From positions 124,001 through 188,000 of the forward strand of contig NC_006371.1 in NCBI RefSeq assembly GCF_000196255.1: a stretch of DNA of 64,000 bases. Reading direction: 5' to 3'. Under the pieces are notes generated by a model. It was not told the DNA's origin, made no database searches, and saw only the letters and a program-made list of their open reading frames with translations. The position numbers were made by a program, and so were the translations under genes. This DNA comes from Photobacterium profundum SS9 (lineage in GTDB: Bacteria; Pseudomonadota; Gammaproteobacteria; Enterobacterales; Vibrionaceae). This document shows, piece after piece, positions 48,430-58,862 of this stretch. Each line of letters begins with the position of its first letter. Within the stretch, counting starts at the first letter, position 1.

Positions 48430-49155
48430 ATGAAAAATATCTTGGGACTATCTGCAATTATGATAGGAAGCCTTGCTGCGTTTCAGGCTGTGGCTGGCGA
48501 AGCGGATAATCAGTATTCAGTTAACTTTACACAACAGGCTCCAGTGATTGATGGTAAGGGGCTAGATACGGTATGGGGCAGTGCACAATCTTTGACTGAT
48601 TTTAGCTTTCCATGGCGGACGGATTCTGCACCAGCTACTGAATTCAAGGCGTTGTGGGATCATGACGCGATTTATTTCCGTTATGTGCTGGAAGATCAGC
48701 ACCTAGCGATCGGCACTGATCCGAAAAGAGCGATATTAGATTCTGATCGTGCCGAAATATTTTTGGCAAAAGATCCACAGCTAACAGCTTACTACACTAT
48801 GGAGGTCGATCTAAAAGCTCGTGTTTTCAGTGCTAAAGCGTCATATGATTTGGTGAAGAAAAAGCGTGCCACGCTTGATAGCAGCTGGAACTGGCAGGGG
48901 CTGGTAACAAAGGCGAGCATTACCGATAACGGTTATATTGTTGAAGGGAAACTGCCGATAACAACAATTACCGAGCTAGGGTTGTGGCAGGATGAAGCGC
49001 AGTCAGAGCTATTGTGCGCGCTGATGCGTGCAGAATTTACACCGCTGAAAGACGGTAATATTGATATGGGGTGGATGACATGGGTTGACCCGAAGACCAT
49101 CAAACCAAACTTCCATAATCCAGATACTTTTGGTTCTTGCAAGCTTGTTAAGTAA
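48430..49155 (+). CDS. Periplasmic CBM9-like carbohydrate-binding protein
   Basis: A Sec signal peptide (MKNILGLSAIMIGSLAAFQAVAG) precedes one domain with the CBM9-like opening (APVIDGKGLDTVWGSAQSLTDF), central ALWDHDAIYFRYVLEDQHL, and SDRAEIFLAKDP. CBM9-like domains bind sugar chain ends or cover xylanase-like enzymes; here no catalytic domain is attached, so a standalone binder of the oligosaccharide is likely. Length 241. RBS AAGGAAA; a GTG one codon upstream is possible. It stands between two terminators as its own unit. Confidence 0.8.
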   Translation: MKNILGLSAIMIGSLAAFQAVAGEADNQYSVNFTQQAPVIDGKGLDTVWGSAQSLTDFSFPWRTDSAPATEFKALWDHDAIYFRYVLEDQHLAIGTDPKRAILDSDRAEIFLAKDPQLTAYYTMEVDLKARVFSAKASYDLVKKKRATLDSSWNWQGLVTKASITDNGYIVEGKLPITTITELGLWQDEAQSELLCALMRAEFTPLKDGNIDMGWMTWVDPKTIKPNFHNPDTFGSCKLVK

Positions 49156-49179
49156 TGACTAAAACCTGATTTAACCCGC

Positions 49180-49226
49180 CTCTCTTTTCACGTTCAATTT
49201 AATGGGCTGAAAGAGAGGTTTTTTAT
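49180..49226 (+). terminator. Terminator after the CBM9-like gene
   Basis: CCTCTCTTTTCA and TGAAAGAGAGG pair over 11 bases with one bulged T, followed by TTTTTTATT. Confidence 0.88.
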
Positions 49227-49250
49227 TATATTCTAAAGAGTGCGGTATCC

Positions 49251-49769
49251 ATGTCAGAACAACACATTTATCTGATTGCGCAACTATTTGGTTTTTTTAG
49301 TTTTGCGATTGGCCTGTTTGCCTTTTATCAGAAGAAAGATACCAAGCTGAAATTATGGATGGCGGGATTGTGCCTAGTAAATACGCTTCACTTTTTATTG
49401 CTAAATTCTTTTTCTTCAGCTTTTTGTGCCACGGTGTCAATGATTCGTAACTTGATCACTATCAAAGTCCGCTCCAGACTGGTGATGATGGTTTTTATGT
49501 TATTTAGCATTGCAGGTTTTTTCTCGATACAGCGCCCGAGTGAAGCTCTTGGCGTTATGGGAATGTGTGTGGGTACCTACTCGCTGTTTATGCTTGACGG
49601 AATAAAACTTCGATTGGGTTTGTTAACAGGATCGTTGTTGTGGCTTGGCAATAATCTTGCGTTGGGTTCAATAGGCGGTTCACTGCTGGAGGCATGTAGT
49701 GCAACCATGAATACGCTGACGTTGTATCGGTTATATCGAGATAAAAATACAGCGTTGAGATTAGGATAA
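49251..49769 (+). CDS. YgjV-family inner-membrane protein
   Basis: A 172-residue protein with five to six TM helices. QLFGFFSFAIGLFAFYQKKDTKLK at the start and SMIRNLITIKVRSR in the middle match the YgjV family, small uncharacterised membrane proteins often near uronate-catabolism genes. Function unknown. The gene follows the CBM9-like terminator by 24 bp and is convergent with the lyase gene. Confidence 0.85.
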   Translation: MSEQHIYLIAQLFGFFSFAIGLFAFYQKKDTKLKLWMAGLCLVNTLHFLLLNSFSSAFCATVSMIRNLITIKVRSRLVMMVFMLFSIAGFFSIQRPSEALGVMGMCVGTYSLFMLDGIKLRLGLLTGSLLWLGNNLALGSIGGSLLEACSATMNTLTLYRLYRDKNTALRLG

Positions 49770-49870
49770 CGAAACAGAAGGGACGTTTCGTTGAAATAAT
49801 AACTGTTGGTTATTAAAAAGAGCTGGTGTTAAACAGCTCTATTATTAAAGTTTTATAGTGTGGTATTTAT

Positions 49871-52800
49871 TTATTTAATTAAGTTAAATACCTGTGGTAT
49901 AGCATCTATCGTTGTAACCATCACCAAAGTATTGCCATTTTCAATCTTGGTTGCCACTTGTGAATTGTTACCTTCCAACTTCCATTCACCTTTAACTGTA
50001 AATTGGTTCTTCATTGGCTGTGATAGATCGAAGCGCCAAGGTCGGCTGTAGATACTGACTTCCACTTGCTCGCCATTGGCGTCGATCTGTTCCGGATCTT
50101 GGCCGTTATAGAGTGCCAGATCGGGGTTAACCACACTGAGCGATAGCTGATCCGAGCTTTCATTGGTCTTTAGCATGATTTGCGAAGCGGTATTAGATGC
50201 AATGACCCAGTTTGTATTCGATAGCGTGGCTGGCTCAAAGAAAGCGTAGGCTTCTACCCCCTGTTCGCTACGAACTGCATGCACTTTGTTGTCTTGATGG
50301 AGAACGGTGTAGATCGGATTGATCGTATCTTGCGCTTCGATACTGATAGCATATTCATAGTGACCATCGACAGGGGCTTTACCATGCTCAATAACAGCTG
50401 AGGCAAATTGACCAGTTGTTGGTTGGCCATCATCCTCGTCATTGGAGTTTTGTGCCTGATAGCTAAAGCGTACCTGTTCGTCGGCAATGTTTTTGACAAA
50501 GTAACGGTTACCCGCTGGGTCGAGGAATGTTGAATCTGTTGTAAGGGTCATATCGGTACCGAGGGTGCGAATCGGATTACCGTTAACTTCTACCGGCTCA
50601 AGGTTGGGGATACTGTATTGGAACAGGGTGGTTTCGGTTTCATGCTGGCTATCATCATTTTTGATCCCAGAGCCTAGGGCAACAACGGTGTTATCAAACA
50701 TGAAATACGACTTTCTGGCGCGCAGGCTTTGCTGCCCATATTTTTTGTGGCCGTGTAATTTCATCGCAAACATAGCGCTGTCGTTATTTAGGGTATTCGC
50801 ACCCGAATAAGTTTCAGTGGACAGCAACATTTCTTCTATACCAGCTCCGGGTAGCTGGTTAAGTACTGTTTTCAATTCGTTATTTGGTAAGTGTATGGTC
50901 GTTGTTCCCGGATAGCGGTTCCAGTCCCAGCCATCGTGGCTAAAGGCTTGTTTCGAGAAGTCTGAGGGTGTTATTTCAAGTTGACCATATTGAAGATAGC
51001 GGCCATACAGATTATTAGCTTGGTAGGTCTCATTGCCGACTAAGTAGCGGCTGAATCCTCGGGCTGTGGCTAACCAAGATTGGGTTGGTTTTGTTGGACT
51101 TTGTCCTCTCGCTATTGCCATTGATGCATAGTTCATTGCCCATACACCAGTTGGTTCAGCTTCCGCTGTAACCCCTTCAAAGCTGGGTTTTTTAACTAAA
51201 TTTGCATAAGCAGCAGCCAAGTCGGGATCTGTAGGTTGCGTACTATCAGGTGATCCAGAAAGTGCTAACCACTTGAATGGTGTTGCAGAGACTTTTTGTT
51301 TGCCATCAGGATGACGGCCACTCAACACTATGGGGGTATGGGTTTCTTTTGTGTATACCCTCATTTTAAGCAAAACATCTTTTATCCGTTCATGAGCAGC
51401 CTGTGATAGTTGGTATGTGCTGCCGCTGAGGCCGAAGACGGCCCCTGATAATCCATTAAAAGCATCTTTTCCGTAAGCTGGGTAGTGCTGTGAATGGTGG
51501 AATACGCTGCCATCTGGTTTGAATCCACCACTTAATCCATCGGAAGCGAGTAACGTTTTGCTGAGCCAAGATTGCAGCTGCTTAAGCATCATGTCACGTT
51601 CTGATTGATCCGGTAATAGCAGGAAGCTTTTGACCATCCATTGTAATTGAGTGTTAAGAATGTCGACATTGGATGAATTAATCTGATCGTCGGCTTCATA
51701 AACTCGGCCGGTAGCATTAAACCACATCATAGATTGTTGAACCGGTTCGAGTAGTTGGTTGTCTGCCAGTAGCTGGCGTGCAATGAACATCGCATCGAAG
51801 TATTCACGGGTTTGGTAACCAACGTGTGTGATGATCTGAAAACCCGAGCCGCCTTCCCAACCTTGATTGAGGGCGTATCGAGTTGCATTAATGAATACCT
51901 GTTCTAGCGAATCACGGTTTACCGCTGAAAGAGAATGAGTACGAAGAAACTTGGCCGTTTCCAGCATTGTCTTGCCTAGCGTCCGGATTGCCATGGTATC
52001 TGTCAACATGGCGAGAGTTGCATCGCCGACAATGCCAGCTTTTAAGAAGTTATGGCGTTTGGGATGATCAAGGGGCTCCCCTGTTACTGAGTCATCTGCG
52101 TTATACCGAATATTGAATGGGGTGTATTTTGCCAGATTGGCATCGATTTTTTCTTGGCTGATGGTTTGCTGTTCATTAACAGTAAGGTGTTGATCAAATT
52201 GACGGTAAAGAGGTGCGGCGTCTCCCTGAGTATCACTAAACTCTGCTCTGAAGTTAAAGCGGGCATTTTCCGCTTTAAGCATTTGATCGTACATCAGTAA
52301 TGCTGTCCAATTCTTACTTGCCATGTCGACGACGGTTGGGTTGACAAAAGGCTGGTGGTAATCCGGTGTTGGCCAGCGGTTATCAACAGGGACGGCCAGC
52401 ATCACTTGGTCAAAAAGCAGCGTTCCAGAAGAGTCAGGGGCAGAGATCGTTAAGCGGTTCATACCTGCACTTGGTGTACCTTCCATGTCTCTATAGGGAA
52501 CTGAAATCCCACGCCAGCCTTGGAAGTTAAGAGAATAGCTAAACTGAGCTTGAGATTTGTCTTTTGTGCCAAATTGAAAAGTAAGCTTTTTATCAGAAGC
52601 TTGCTCATTATAGACCCATGCCATGAAGGTATAGGGGGTGGTGTCACTGTCGTTATTGGTGAAATCAATGCGCTGGTGAAAAGTGAGTTGGCTGTTTGGG
52701 CTATATGCCCATTTCAGAGCATGTGAGCCATCTTTGTAATGCTCATTACTGATTGAAAGAGGTTTGGCTGACGAAGACGTAATCGCCTGTGGCAATCCCT

Positions 52801-52957
52801 CTTCGAAGAAGTACATATAACCACCAGGTTCAAGTTGTGCGCCCTTTCCATCAATGTTTTCATTTTCTGTGGGGGTTTGGATACTTTCACTTCCACAGCC
52901 AGCAAGGGCAATAATAATACTCAGGGCAAGATATCTTGGTTTATTCCACGCTTTCAC
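49871..52957 (-). CDS. Chondroitin/dermatan sulfate lyase, PL8 (chondroitinase ABC type), lipoprotein
   Basis: GTG 52957 follows AAAGGAT. The 1028-residue product has a lipobox (IIALAGC, Cys21). Residues 40-190 form the N-terminal jelly-roll (lyase N) domain, about 200-600 the alpha-toroid, and the remainder the beta-sandwich domains. His488 and Tyr495 in FHHSQHYPAYGKDAFNG, Arg548 in SGRHP and Glu643 in VGNETYQ sit at the spacing of the catalytic His501/Tyr508/Arg560/Glu653 of Proteus chondroitinase ABC I. It should cleave chondroitin and dermatan sulfates by beta-elimination at the cell surface, giving unsaturated oligosaccharides. Divergent from the anSME gene, with CGAAAG hexamers between. 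Confidence 0.93.
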   Translation of the reverse strand: MKAWNKPRYLALSIIIALAGCGSESIQTPTENENIDGKGAQLEPGGYMYFFEEGLPQAITSSSAKPLSISNEHYKDGSHALKWAYSPNSQLTFHQRIDFTNNDSDTTPYTFMAWVYNEQASDKKLTFQFGTKDKSQAQFSYSLNFQGWRGISVPYRDMEGTPSAGMNRLTISAPDSSGTLLFDQVMLAVPVDNRWPTPDYHQPFVNPTVVDMASKNWTALLMYDQMLKAENARFNFRAEFSDTQGDAAPLYRQFDQHLTVNEQQTISQEKIDANLAKYTPFNIRYNADDSVTGEPLDHPKRHNFLKAGIVGDATLAMLTDTMAIRTLGKTMLETAKFLRTHSLSAVNRDSLEQVFINATRYALNQGWEGGSGFQIITHVGYQTREYFDAMFIARQLLADNQLLEPVQQSMMWFNATGRVYEADDQINSSNVDILNTQLQWMVKSFLLLPDQSERDMMLKQLQSWLSKTLLASDGLSGGFKPDGSVFHHSQHYPAYGKDAFNGLSGAVFGLSGSTYQLSQAAHERIKDVLLKMRVYTKETHTPIVLSGRHPDGKQKVSATPFKWLALSGSPDSTQPTDPDLAAAYANLVKKPSFEGVTAEAEPTGVWAMNYASMAIARGQSPTKPTQSWLATARGFSRYLVGNETYQANNLYGRYLQYGQLEITPSDFSKQAFSHDGWDWNRYPGTTTIHLPNNELKTVLNQLPGAGIEEMLLSTETYSGANTLNNDSAMFAMKLHGHKKYGQQSLRARKSYFMFDNTVVALGSGIKNDDSQHETETTLFQYSIPNLEPVEVNGNPIRTLGTDMTLTTDSTFLDPAGNRYFVKNIADEQVRFSYQAQNSNDEDDGQPTTGQFASAVIEHGKAPVDGHYEYAISIEAQDTINPIYTVLHQDNKVHAVRSEQGVEAYAFFEPATLSNTNWVIASNTASQIMLKTNESSDQLSLSVVNPDLALYNGQDPEQIDANGEQVEVSIYSRPWRFDLSQPMKNQFTVKGEWKLEGNNSQVATKIENGNTLVMVTTIDAIPQVFNLIK

Positions 52958-52988
52958 TTGTCTATCCTTTTATGTTGTATTGTTTTAT

Positions 52989-53243
52989 CGAAAGGCTATC
53001 GAAAGTTAAGTGGTTGTTTTTTGATCTGAATCACAAGTGTAAATACATATTAACTTACGAATACTTTTGTTTTTGGTTTGTTGAATGTGAATCACAACAA
53101 ATAAATTGCTCTAACTTTCGCTTTGTTGGTTTTTTTCTTTCGTTATTGATGTTCACAACATAAAAATGGATTGGCGCCTTTCATTGCCTTTTGAATTATC
53201 TGTTAGTGTGACTTTTGTCGCTTTAGTTTTTCGTTTTCTTTCG
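52989..53243. promoter_or_regulatory. Divergent control region with five CGAAAG/CTTTCG hexamers
   Basis: CGAAAG at 52989 and 53000, and CTTTCG at 53115, 53137 and 53238. The stretch 53228-53245 (TTTTTCGTTTTCTTTCGT) resembles the TTTC-R-TTT-Y-R-TTT-Y order I remember for the E. coli AgaR operator. Hexamers face the lyase on the left and the maturase on the right. Probably a target of the DeoR-family repressor. Confidence 0.65.
53020..53035. promoter_or_regulatory. Probable CRP site
   Basis: TTTGATCTGAATCACA fits TGTGA-N6-TCACA with one mismatch and carries the favoured GATC-type core. It lies 63 bp upstream of the lyase start. Confidence 0.6.
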
Positions 53244-53285
53244 TATTATCTTCGAAGTTCTTCGATGTAAACGGTAGGTATTGCG

Positions 53286-54563
53286 ATGAGACAGTCACAA
53301 CGTGCACGCTTTCACATGATGGCGAAACCAGCGAGTTATAACTGTAATTTGAAATGTGATTATTGTTTCTATCTTGAAAAAGAAGAAATGATGAAAAATT
53401 CAGAGCAGAAAGATAATCGTCGTGTTGTTGGCGATGCAACTGCAATAGCTTCGAAAGCGTCAGAAAACATGTCTGATGCAATGCTCAAACGCTATGTACG
53501 TGACTATATCCGTTCTCAAACTTCAGATGAGATTGATTTTGCTTGGCAAGGTGGTGAACCAACCCTTGCTGGCCTTGATTTTTATAGAAAGACCGTGAAA
53601 TACCAGCAGCAGTATGCTGATGGTAAGACGATTACGAATAGTTTTCAGACCAATGCTGTAGCGATTAACCGCCAATGGGCACAATTTTTTGCAGATAATA
53701 ACTTTCTGATTGGGGTGTCTGTCGACGGGGCGCCTGAAGTCCATGATAAGTACCGTATTTCAGTTAATGGCAAACCGACATTTGAGCGCGTAAAGCATGC
53801 TATATCATTGTTGAAAGAATTTAATGTTCAGTTCAACACTCTAACCGTTATCAATGATCAGAATTGGGATAAAGGCAAAGAGACTTATCAGGTATTAAAA
53901 GCCCTGGGTTCTGAACACTTTCAGTTTATTCCGATTGTCGAAGTTGAGCAGCATTGTCAGCAAAGTAATCGTGGTCATTACTCACCAACCACCGATGCAA
54001 CCCTGACCCACTTTTCCGTTCCTGCTCATGGTTATGGTCAATTTATGACTGAAGTTTTTAACGAGTGGGTTAAGCAGGATGTTGGGCGTATTTTTGTCCG
54101 TATGTTCGATAGCATGCTGGCGACATGGATGGGGTATCCGGCTTCAGTATGTGTACAGGCGAAAGAGTGTGGTCAAGCCATGGTGATTGAAGCTAATGGT
54201 GATCTGTATTCGTGTGATCACTACGTTTACCCAGCTAATCGGCTTGGAAATATTACTCAGACTAATATTGCCAAGCTGGCAACTAGTAAGCAACAGCAGC
54301 GTTTTGGTAGCGCCAAATCCTCGAAGTTAACTCAGCGATGCCAGCAGTGTGATTTTCAGGCTCTTTGTTTTGGCGGTTGTCCTAAGCACCGCATCACCAC
54401 CATCGAAGGTGAAAAGCATAAACAAAACTATTTATGTCAATCCTACCAACAAATTTTTAGCCACAGTGCACCTGCGATGCACTTGATGGTGCAAGAAATC
54501 CAACGAGGCGGTCTTGCCGCCAACGTCATGCCTATTTTAGCTAACTTACAGGCTAATAAATAA
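53286..54563 (+). CDS. Anaerobic sulfatase-maturating enzyme, radical SAM
   Basis: The 425-residue protein has the radical-SAM cluster motif Cys20-x3-Cys24-x2-Cys27 (YNCNLKCDYCFY), WQGGEPTLAGL, and a C-terminal SPASM-like cysteine set (CVQAKECG, CDHYVYP, CQQCDFQALCFGGCPKHR). Such enzymes oxidise the active-site Cys of sulfatases to formylglycine in the cytoplasm, without oxygen. It precedes a Cys-type sulfatase by 25 bp and should also serve the Tat-type sulfatase at 36373. Confidence 0.95.
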   Translation: MRQSQRARFHMMAKPASYNCNLKCDYCFYLEKEEMMKNSEQKDNRRVVGDATAIASKASENMSDAMLKRYVRDYIRSQTSDEIDFAWQGGEPTLAGLDFYRKTVKYQQQYADGKTITNSFQTNAVAINRQWAQFFADNNFLIGVSVDGAPEVHDKYRISVNGKPTFERVKHAISLLKEFNVQFNTLTVINDQNWDKGKETYQVLKALGSEHFQFIPIVEVEQHCQQSNRGHYSPTTDATLTHFSVPAHGYGQFMTEVFNEWVKQDVGRIFVRMFDSMLATWMGYPASVCVQAKECGQAMVIEANGDLYSCDHYVYPANRLGNITQTNIAKLATSKQQQRFGSAKSSKLTQRCQQCDFQALCFGGCPKHRITTIEGEKHKQNYLCQSYQQIFSHSAPAMHLMVQEIQRGGLAANVMPILANLQANK

Positions 54564-54588
54564 CCCTATAAAAATAAAGGAGTACATC

Positions 54589-56196
54589 ATGAAACTGTCC
54601 TCGTCAAAGAAGACGGTACTGGCTGGTTTTGTTGCTGCTGCGTGTGCGGTAACACCTATTACCTCTATGGCTACAGAAAAAGTTGAACAACCAAACGTTT
54701 TATTGATTGTGATGGATGATTTGGGTACTGCTCAGCTAGATTTTGCGATGGACCAGATTGATAAGGCAAAGTTGTCTGAACGTCCGGTGCCAGTGCGCTA
54801 CGATGGTGACTTCGATAAGTTATACGATGCCGCTAAGCGTTCAATGCCCAATATTACAGAGTTGGCGAATGAAGGTGTACGCATGACCAATGCGTATGTG
54901 GCGACGCCAGTGTGCGGACCATCCCGTGCAGGCATGATGACCGGACGTTTTCCGCATAGCTTTGGTACCTATAGTAACGATGATGCCAAGTTGGGTATTC
55001 CGCTGGATATTAAACTGCTCCCTGCACTGCTGAATGAAAATGGCTATGCCACGGCGAACATTGGTAAATATCATAATGCCAAAGTACGTAAGGAATTTAA
55101 GCCGTTAGATGAGCAAAGCCGAGATTATCACGATAACCAAATCTCGATTGCAGAGCCTGGATACGGACCGGAAGAGCGCGGTTTTGATTACTCCTATAGC
55201 TATTATGTTTCTGGGGCGGCATTGTATAACTCTCCGACTGTTTTTAAGAATGGTCAGAATACTCCGGCACTGGGCTATTTAACTTATAACCTTACTAACG
55301 AAACCATTAATTTTATCGAAAAAGCTAACGATAAAGATCAACCGTTTTTTATCAATTTAGCCTATAGCGTGCCTCACATTCCGCTTGAACAGCCAGCACC
55401 GGCTAAATTCATGGAACGCTTCAACACCGGTAATGTAGAAGTTGATAAATATTATGCCCACGTCAATGCGTCAGATGAAGGGATTGGAAAGATTGTCGAT
55501 AAGCTGAAAGCCATGGGAGAGTATGAAAATACCCTGATTTTCTTCCTGTCAGACAATGGCGCCGTGCATGAATCACCGATGCCGATGAACGGTATGAACC
55601 GTGCGTTCAAAGGTCAGCGTTATCGTGGTGGTGTCCATGTTCCATTTATTGCGCATTGGAAAGGTGTACTTCCAGAAGGCAATGTTGATAACACCATGAT
55701 TTCAGCAATGGACATTCTTCCAACAGCCTTGGCTGCCGCAGGTATTGATATTCCATCTGAAATGAAAGTTGACGGTAAAAATATCATGCCACTTTTGAGT
55801 GGTGAAAAACAAAAACCACACCCGTATCTATACTGGGCAGGTCCGCGTGCGCTTCATTATGACTCAAGTAATGCCGATTTCTGGAGCAACTACTGGAAGT
55901 GGATCACTTTCGAAACCAATGAGTTTATCCCAAGTAAGTACACTGAAAAGCGCTCGAAAGGGGAGTGGGCAATCAAGGATCAAAACTGGTCATTGCACTA
56001 TTACGATGATGGAAAAGGTGAGTATGAGTTATATAACTATACACAAGATCCGGCTGAGTCGATTAACCTTGCGAAAAAACATCCAGAGAAACTGAAAGAG
56101 CTGAAAGCTGCTTTTTATGACTGGATAAAGAACAAACCAGCCCCTATTGCCTGGGGACAGGATCGATATGAAATTCTAACCGAATCAGCTGAATAA
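54589..56196 (+). CDS. Secreted sulfatase, Cys-type (CGPSR)
   Basis: ATG 54589 with AAAGGAG. Signal peptide MKLSSSKKTVLAGFVAAACAVTPITSMA. Metal-binding Asp-Asp 43-44 in VMDDLG; formylglycine precursor Cys109 in PVCGPSRAG; FFLSDNGAVHE supplies further ligands. Its 535 residues and motif are like those of N-acetylgalactosamine-sulfate sulfatases. With the Tat-exported sulfatase it gives the locus two different sulfate-removing activities, perhaps 4-O and 6-O; which does which is not visible. Confidence 0.93.
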   Translation: MKLSSSKKTVLAGFVAAACAVTPITSMATEKVEQPNVLLIVMDDLGTAQLDFAMDQIDKAKLSERPVPVRYDGDFDKLYDAAKRSMPNITELANEGVRMTNAYVATPVCGPSRAGMMTGRFPHSFGTYSNDDAKLGIPLDIKLLPALLNENGYATANIGKYHNAKVRKEFKPLDEQSRDYHDNQISIAEPGYGPEERGFDYSYSYYVSGAALYNSPTVFKNGQNTPALGYLTYNLTNETINFIEKANDKDQPFFINLAYSVPHIPLEQPAPAKFMERFNTGNVEVDKYYAHVNASDEGIGKIVDKLKAMGEYENTLIFFLSDNGAVHESPMPMNGMNRAFKGQRYRGGVHVPFIAHWKGVLPEGNVDNTMISAMDILPTALAAAGIDIPSEMKVDGKNIMPLLSGEKQKPHPYLYWAGPRALHYDSSNADFWSNYWKWITFETNEFIPSKYTEKRSKGEWAIKDQNWSLHYYDDGKGEYELYNYTQDPAESINLAKKHPEKLKELKAAFYDWIKNKPAPIAWGQDRYEILTESAE

Positions 56197-56205
56197 CCAT
56201 GATTA

Positions 56206-56230
56206 GGGCCTCGTTAGAGGCCCCTTTTTT
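56206..56230 (+). terminator. Terminator after the sulfatase gene
   Basis: GGGCCTC (56206-56212) and GAGGCCC (56217-56223) with a GTTA loop, followed by six T. The next gene starts only 26 bp downstream. Confidence 0.92.
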
Positions 56231-56255
56231 GTGTTAGTGAATGAGTGAAATAATC

Positions 56256-57749
56256 ATGCAAAAAGACATTAGTACCAAACCGCGTCCGACTATTCCTTAT
56301 GAACATCCTGATGCTGCGATGTACCTCAAGCTGTGTAAAGAGAACCTGATTCGGCTACGTAATAAGAAGCCAGCCTATAGTATGCATGATGAAACTATTC
56401 GTCAGGTGTTCGACTCTGATGTGGGTAATGTTTCATATGACTTACAGGAGCAATGTGATCAGCTGGTTCGCTACATTGCCGAAGCTTTTGAACACTATGC
56501 AGTATGGGACTATACCCATGCCTATTACCCTGGTCGTCCAAGCCAGCAAACCGCAAGAACGGATGCTATGGAAGGGGTTAGTCGAGTGATACCGACTTTG
56601 GCTGCATGGTTACATGCCAATGGCCAGGTAACGACTGTGATCAACGGGCTGAATAATAAAGCGATTGATGTGGCAGGGCTGCTGCGAACCGCATTCCTTG
56701 CTGGTACCGACCCTGAGCACAAAGGTTATTGGGGTCAGTTGCATGATTATGATCAGCGGATTTGTGAAAGTGCTGATCTGGCGCTTGCGTTATGGCTGAG
56801 CAAGGAATGGGTTTGGCAGATCTTCAGTTTAGCTGAACGAAAGCAGGTGGCAACATGGTTTAAGCAAGTGAATACTTGCCAGACCGTTGATAATAACTGG
56901 CACCTTTTCCCACTTACCGTCCAGTTGGTGATCAAAGATCTAACTGGGGAAGATACTATTGCTCATGATAAATATGCTCGAGTAAAAGAATTTTATGTTG
57001 GCGACGGTTGGTTCCGTGATGGAGCCCGTGGTAACTATGATTACTACAATGCTTGGGGCTTTTTCTATTCTTTATATTGGTTAGATCAGATCAATCCGGA
57101 TTTTGACCCTGAATTTATCCGTCATAGTTTAACCACCTTCGTTGATAAATTTCGTTATTTCTTTACCCCTGAAGGGCTACCATTTTTTGGTCGCAGTGTG
57201 TGTTACCGATTGGCGGCTTCCGCGCCATTACTTGCAGCTATTGATGTAAAGGCTTCGAGCCTTTCGGTAGGAGAAGCGAAGCGTGCTTTTCGTACCAGCC
57301 TTGAATATTTCATTAGTCAGGGCGCTTTAGAGCATGGAGCACCAACACAAGGTGTTTTTTCTGATGATGCCCGATTAGTGGACAATTACAGTGGACCAGC
57401 CAGCAGTTTCTGGTCACTGCGGGCTCTGAATATAGCGTTATTTAGTGGGCAGCGCTCAGGGTTGTGGCAGACCGAAGAATCGTTACTTGAGGTTGAAAAA
57501 GGCGATTTTTCATTTGAAATTCCTGCTATTGAAGCCAGCGTGATTGGGACTTTCAAAACGAAAGAGGTCGTTGTGATCTTTCATAGTGACTATATCTTGC
57601 AGCAATCACCGCTAACCCGCCGCTTAGAACCGCAATCATGGTCTGATAGGGTACTTGAAAGGCTAGTAGGGCGAGCAGAAAGACCCAAAAACAACCTTCT
57701 TCGCAAGGGTGTTACGTGTTACACATCGAAAATGTTTCATTTCTTTTGA
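56256..57749 (+). CDS. DUF2264-family protein, candidate uronate-polymer lyase or hydrolase
   Basis: About 497 residues, ATG 56256 (MQKDISTKPRPTIPYEHPDAA), with a possible start five codons upstream. The chain matches the DUF2264 family: YPGRPSQQTARTDAMEGVSRVIPTLAAWL, NNWHLFPLTVQLV, and YVGDGWFRDGARGNYDYYNAWGFFYSLYWL, an alpha-toroid with conserved Asn, His and Tyr residues as in polysaccharide lyases. There is no signal peptide. The C-terminus (KNNLLRKGVTCYTSK...) lacks the extra domain usually seen after the toroid, so the gene may be shortened. The location strongly suggests a role in glycosaminoglycan breakdown; the reaction is unknown. Confidence 0.75.
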   Translation: MQKDISTKPRPTIPYEHPDAAMYLKLCKENLIRLRNKKPAYSMHDETIRQVFDSDVGNVSYDLQEQCDQLVRYIAEAFEHYAVWDYTHAYYPGRPSQQTARTDAMEGVSRVIPTLAAWLHANGQVTTVINGLNNKAIDVAGLLRTAFLAGTDPEHKGYWGQLHDYDQRICESADLALALWLSKEWVWQIFSLAERKQVATWFKQVNTCQTVDNNWHLFPLTVQLVIKDLTGEDTIAHDKYARVKEFYVGDGWFRDGARGNYDYYNAWGFFYSLYWLDQINPDFDPEFIRHSLTTFVDKFRYFFTPEGLPFFGRSVCYRLAASAPLLAAIDVKASSLSVGEAKRAFRTSLEYFISQGALEHGAPTQGVFSDDARLVDNYSGPASSFWSLRALNIALFSGQRSGLWQTEESLLEVEKGDFSFEIPAIEASVIGTFKTKEVVVIFHSDYILQQSPLTRRLEPQSWSDRVLERLVGRAERPKNNLLRKGVTCYTSKMFHFF

Positions 57750-57758
57750 TTTCAAAAT

Positions 57759-58712
<954 letters not shown>

Positions 58713-58862
58713 TCGTTAGCGAAAAAGAAAATAAGGCACCTCCCCCTGTGCCTGTTGCTCCTGACTATAGATGTTAATTATTCTCGTATCGTTAGCGGAT
58801 ATAGTCATTTTCTTTTCTTCGATATGAACCGGTTACAGACAGCAACTACGGATAGTAATTTG

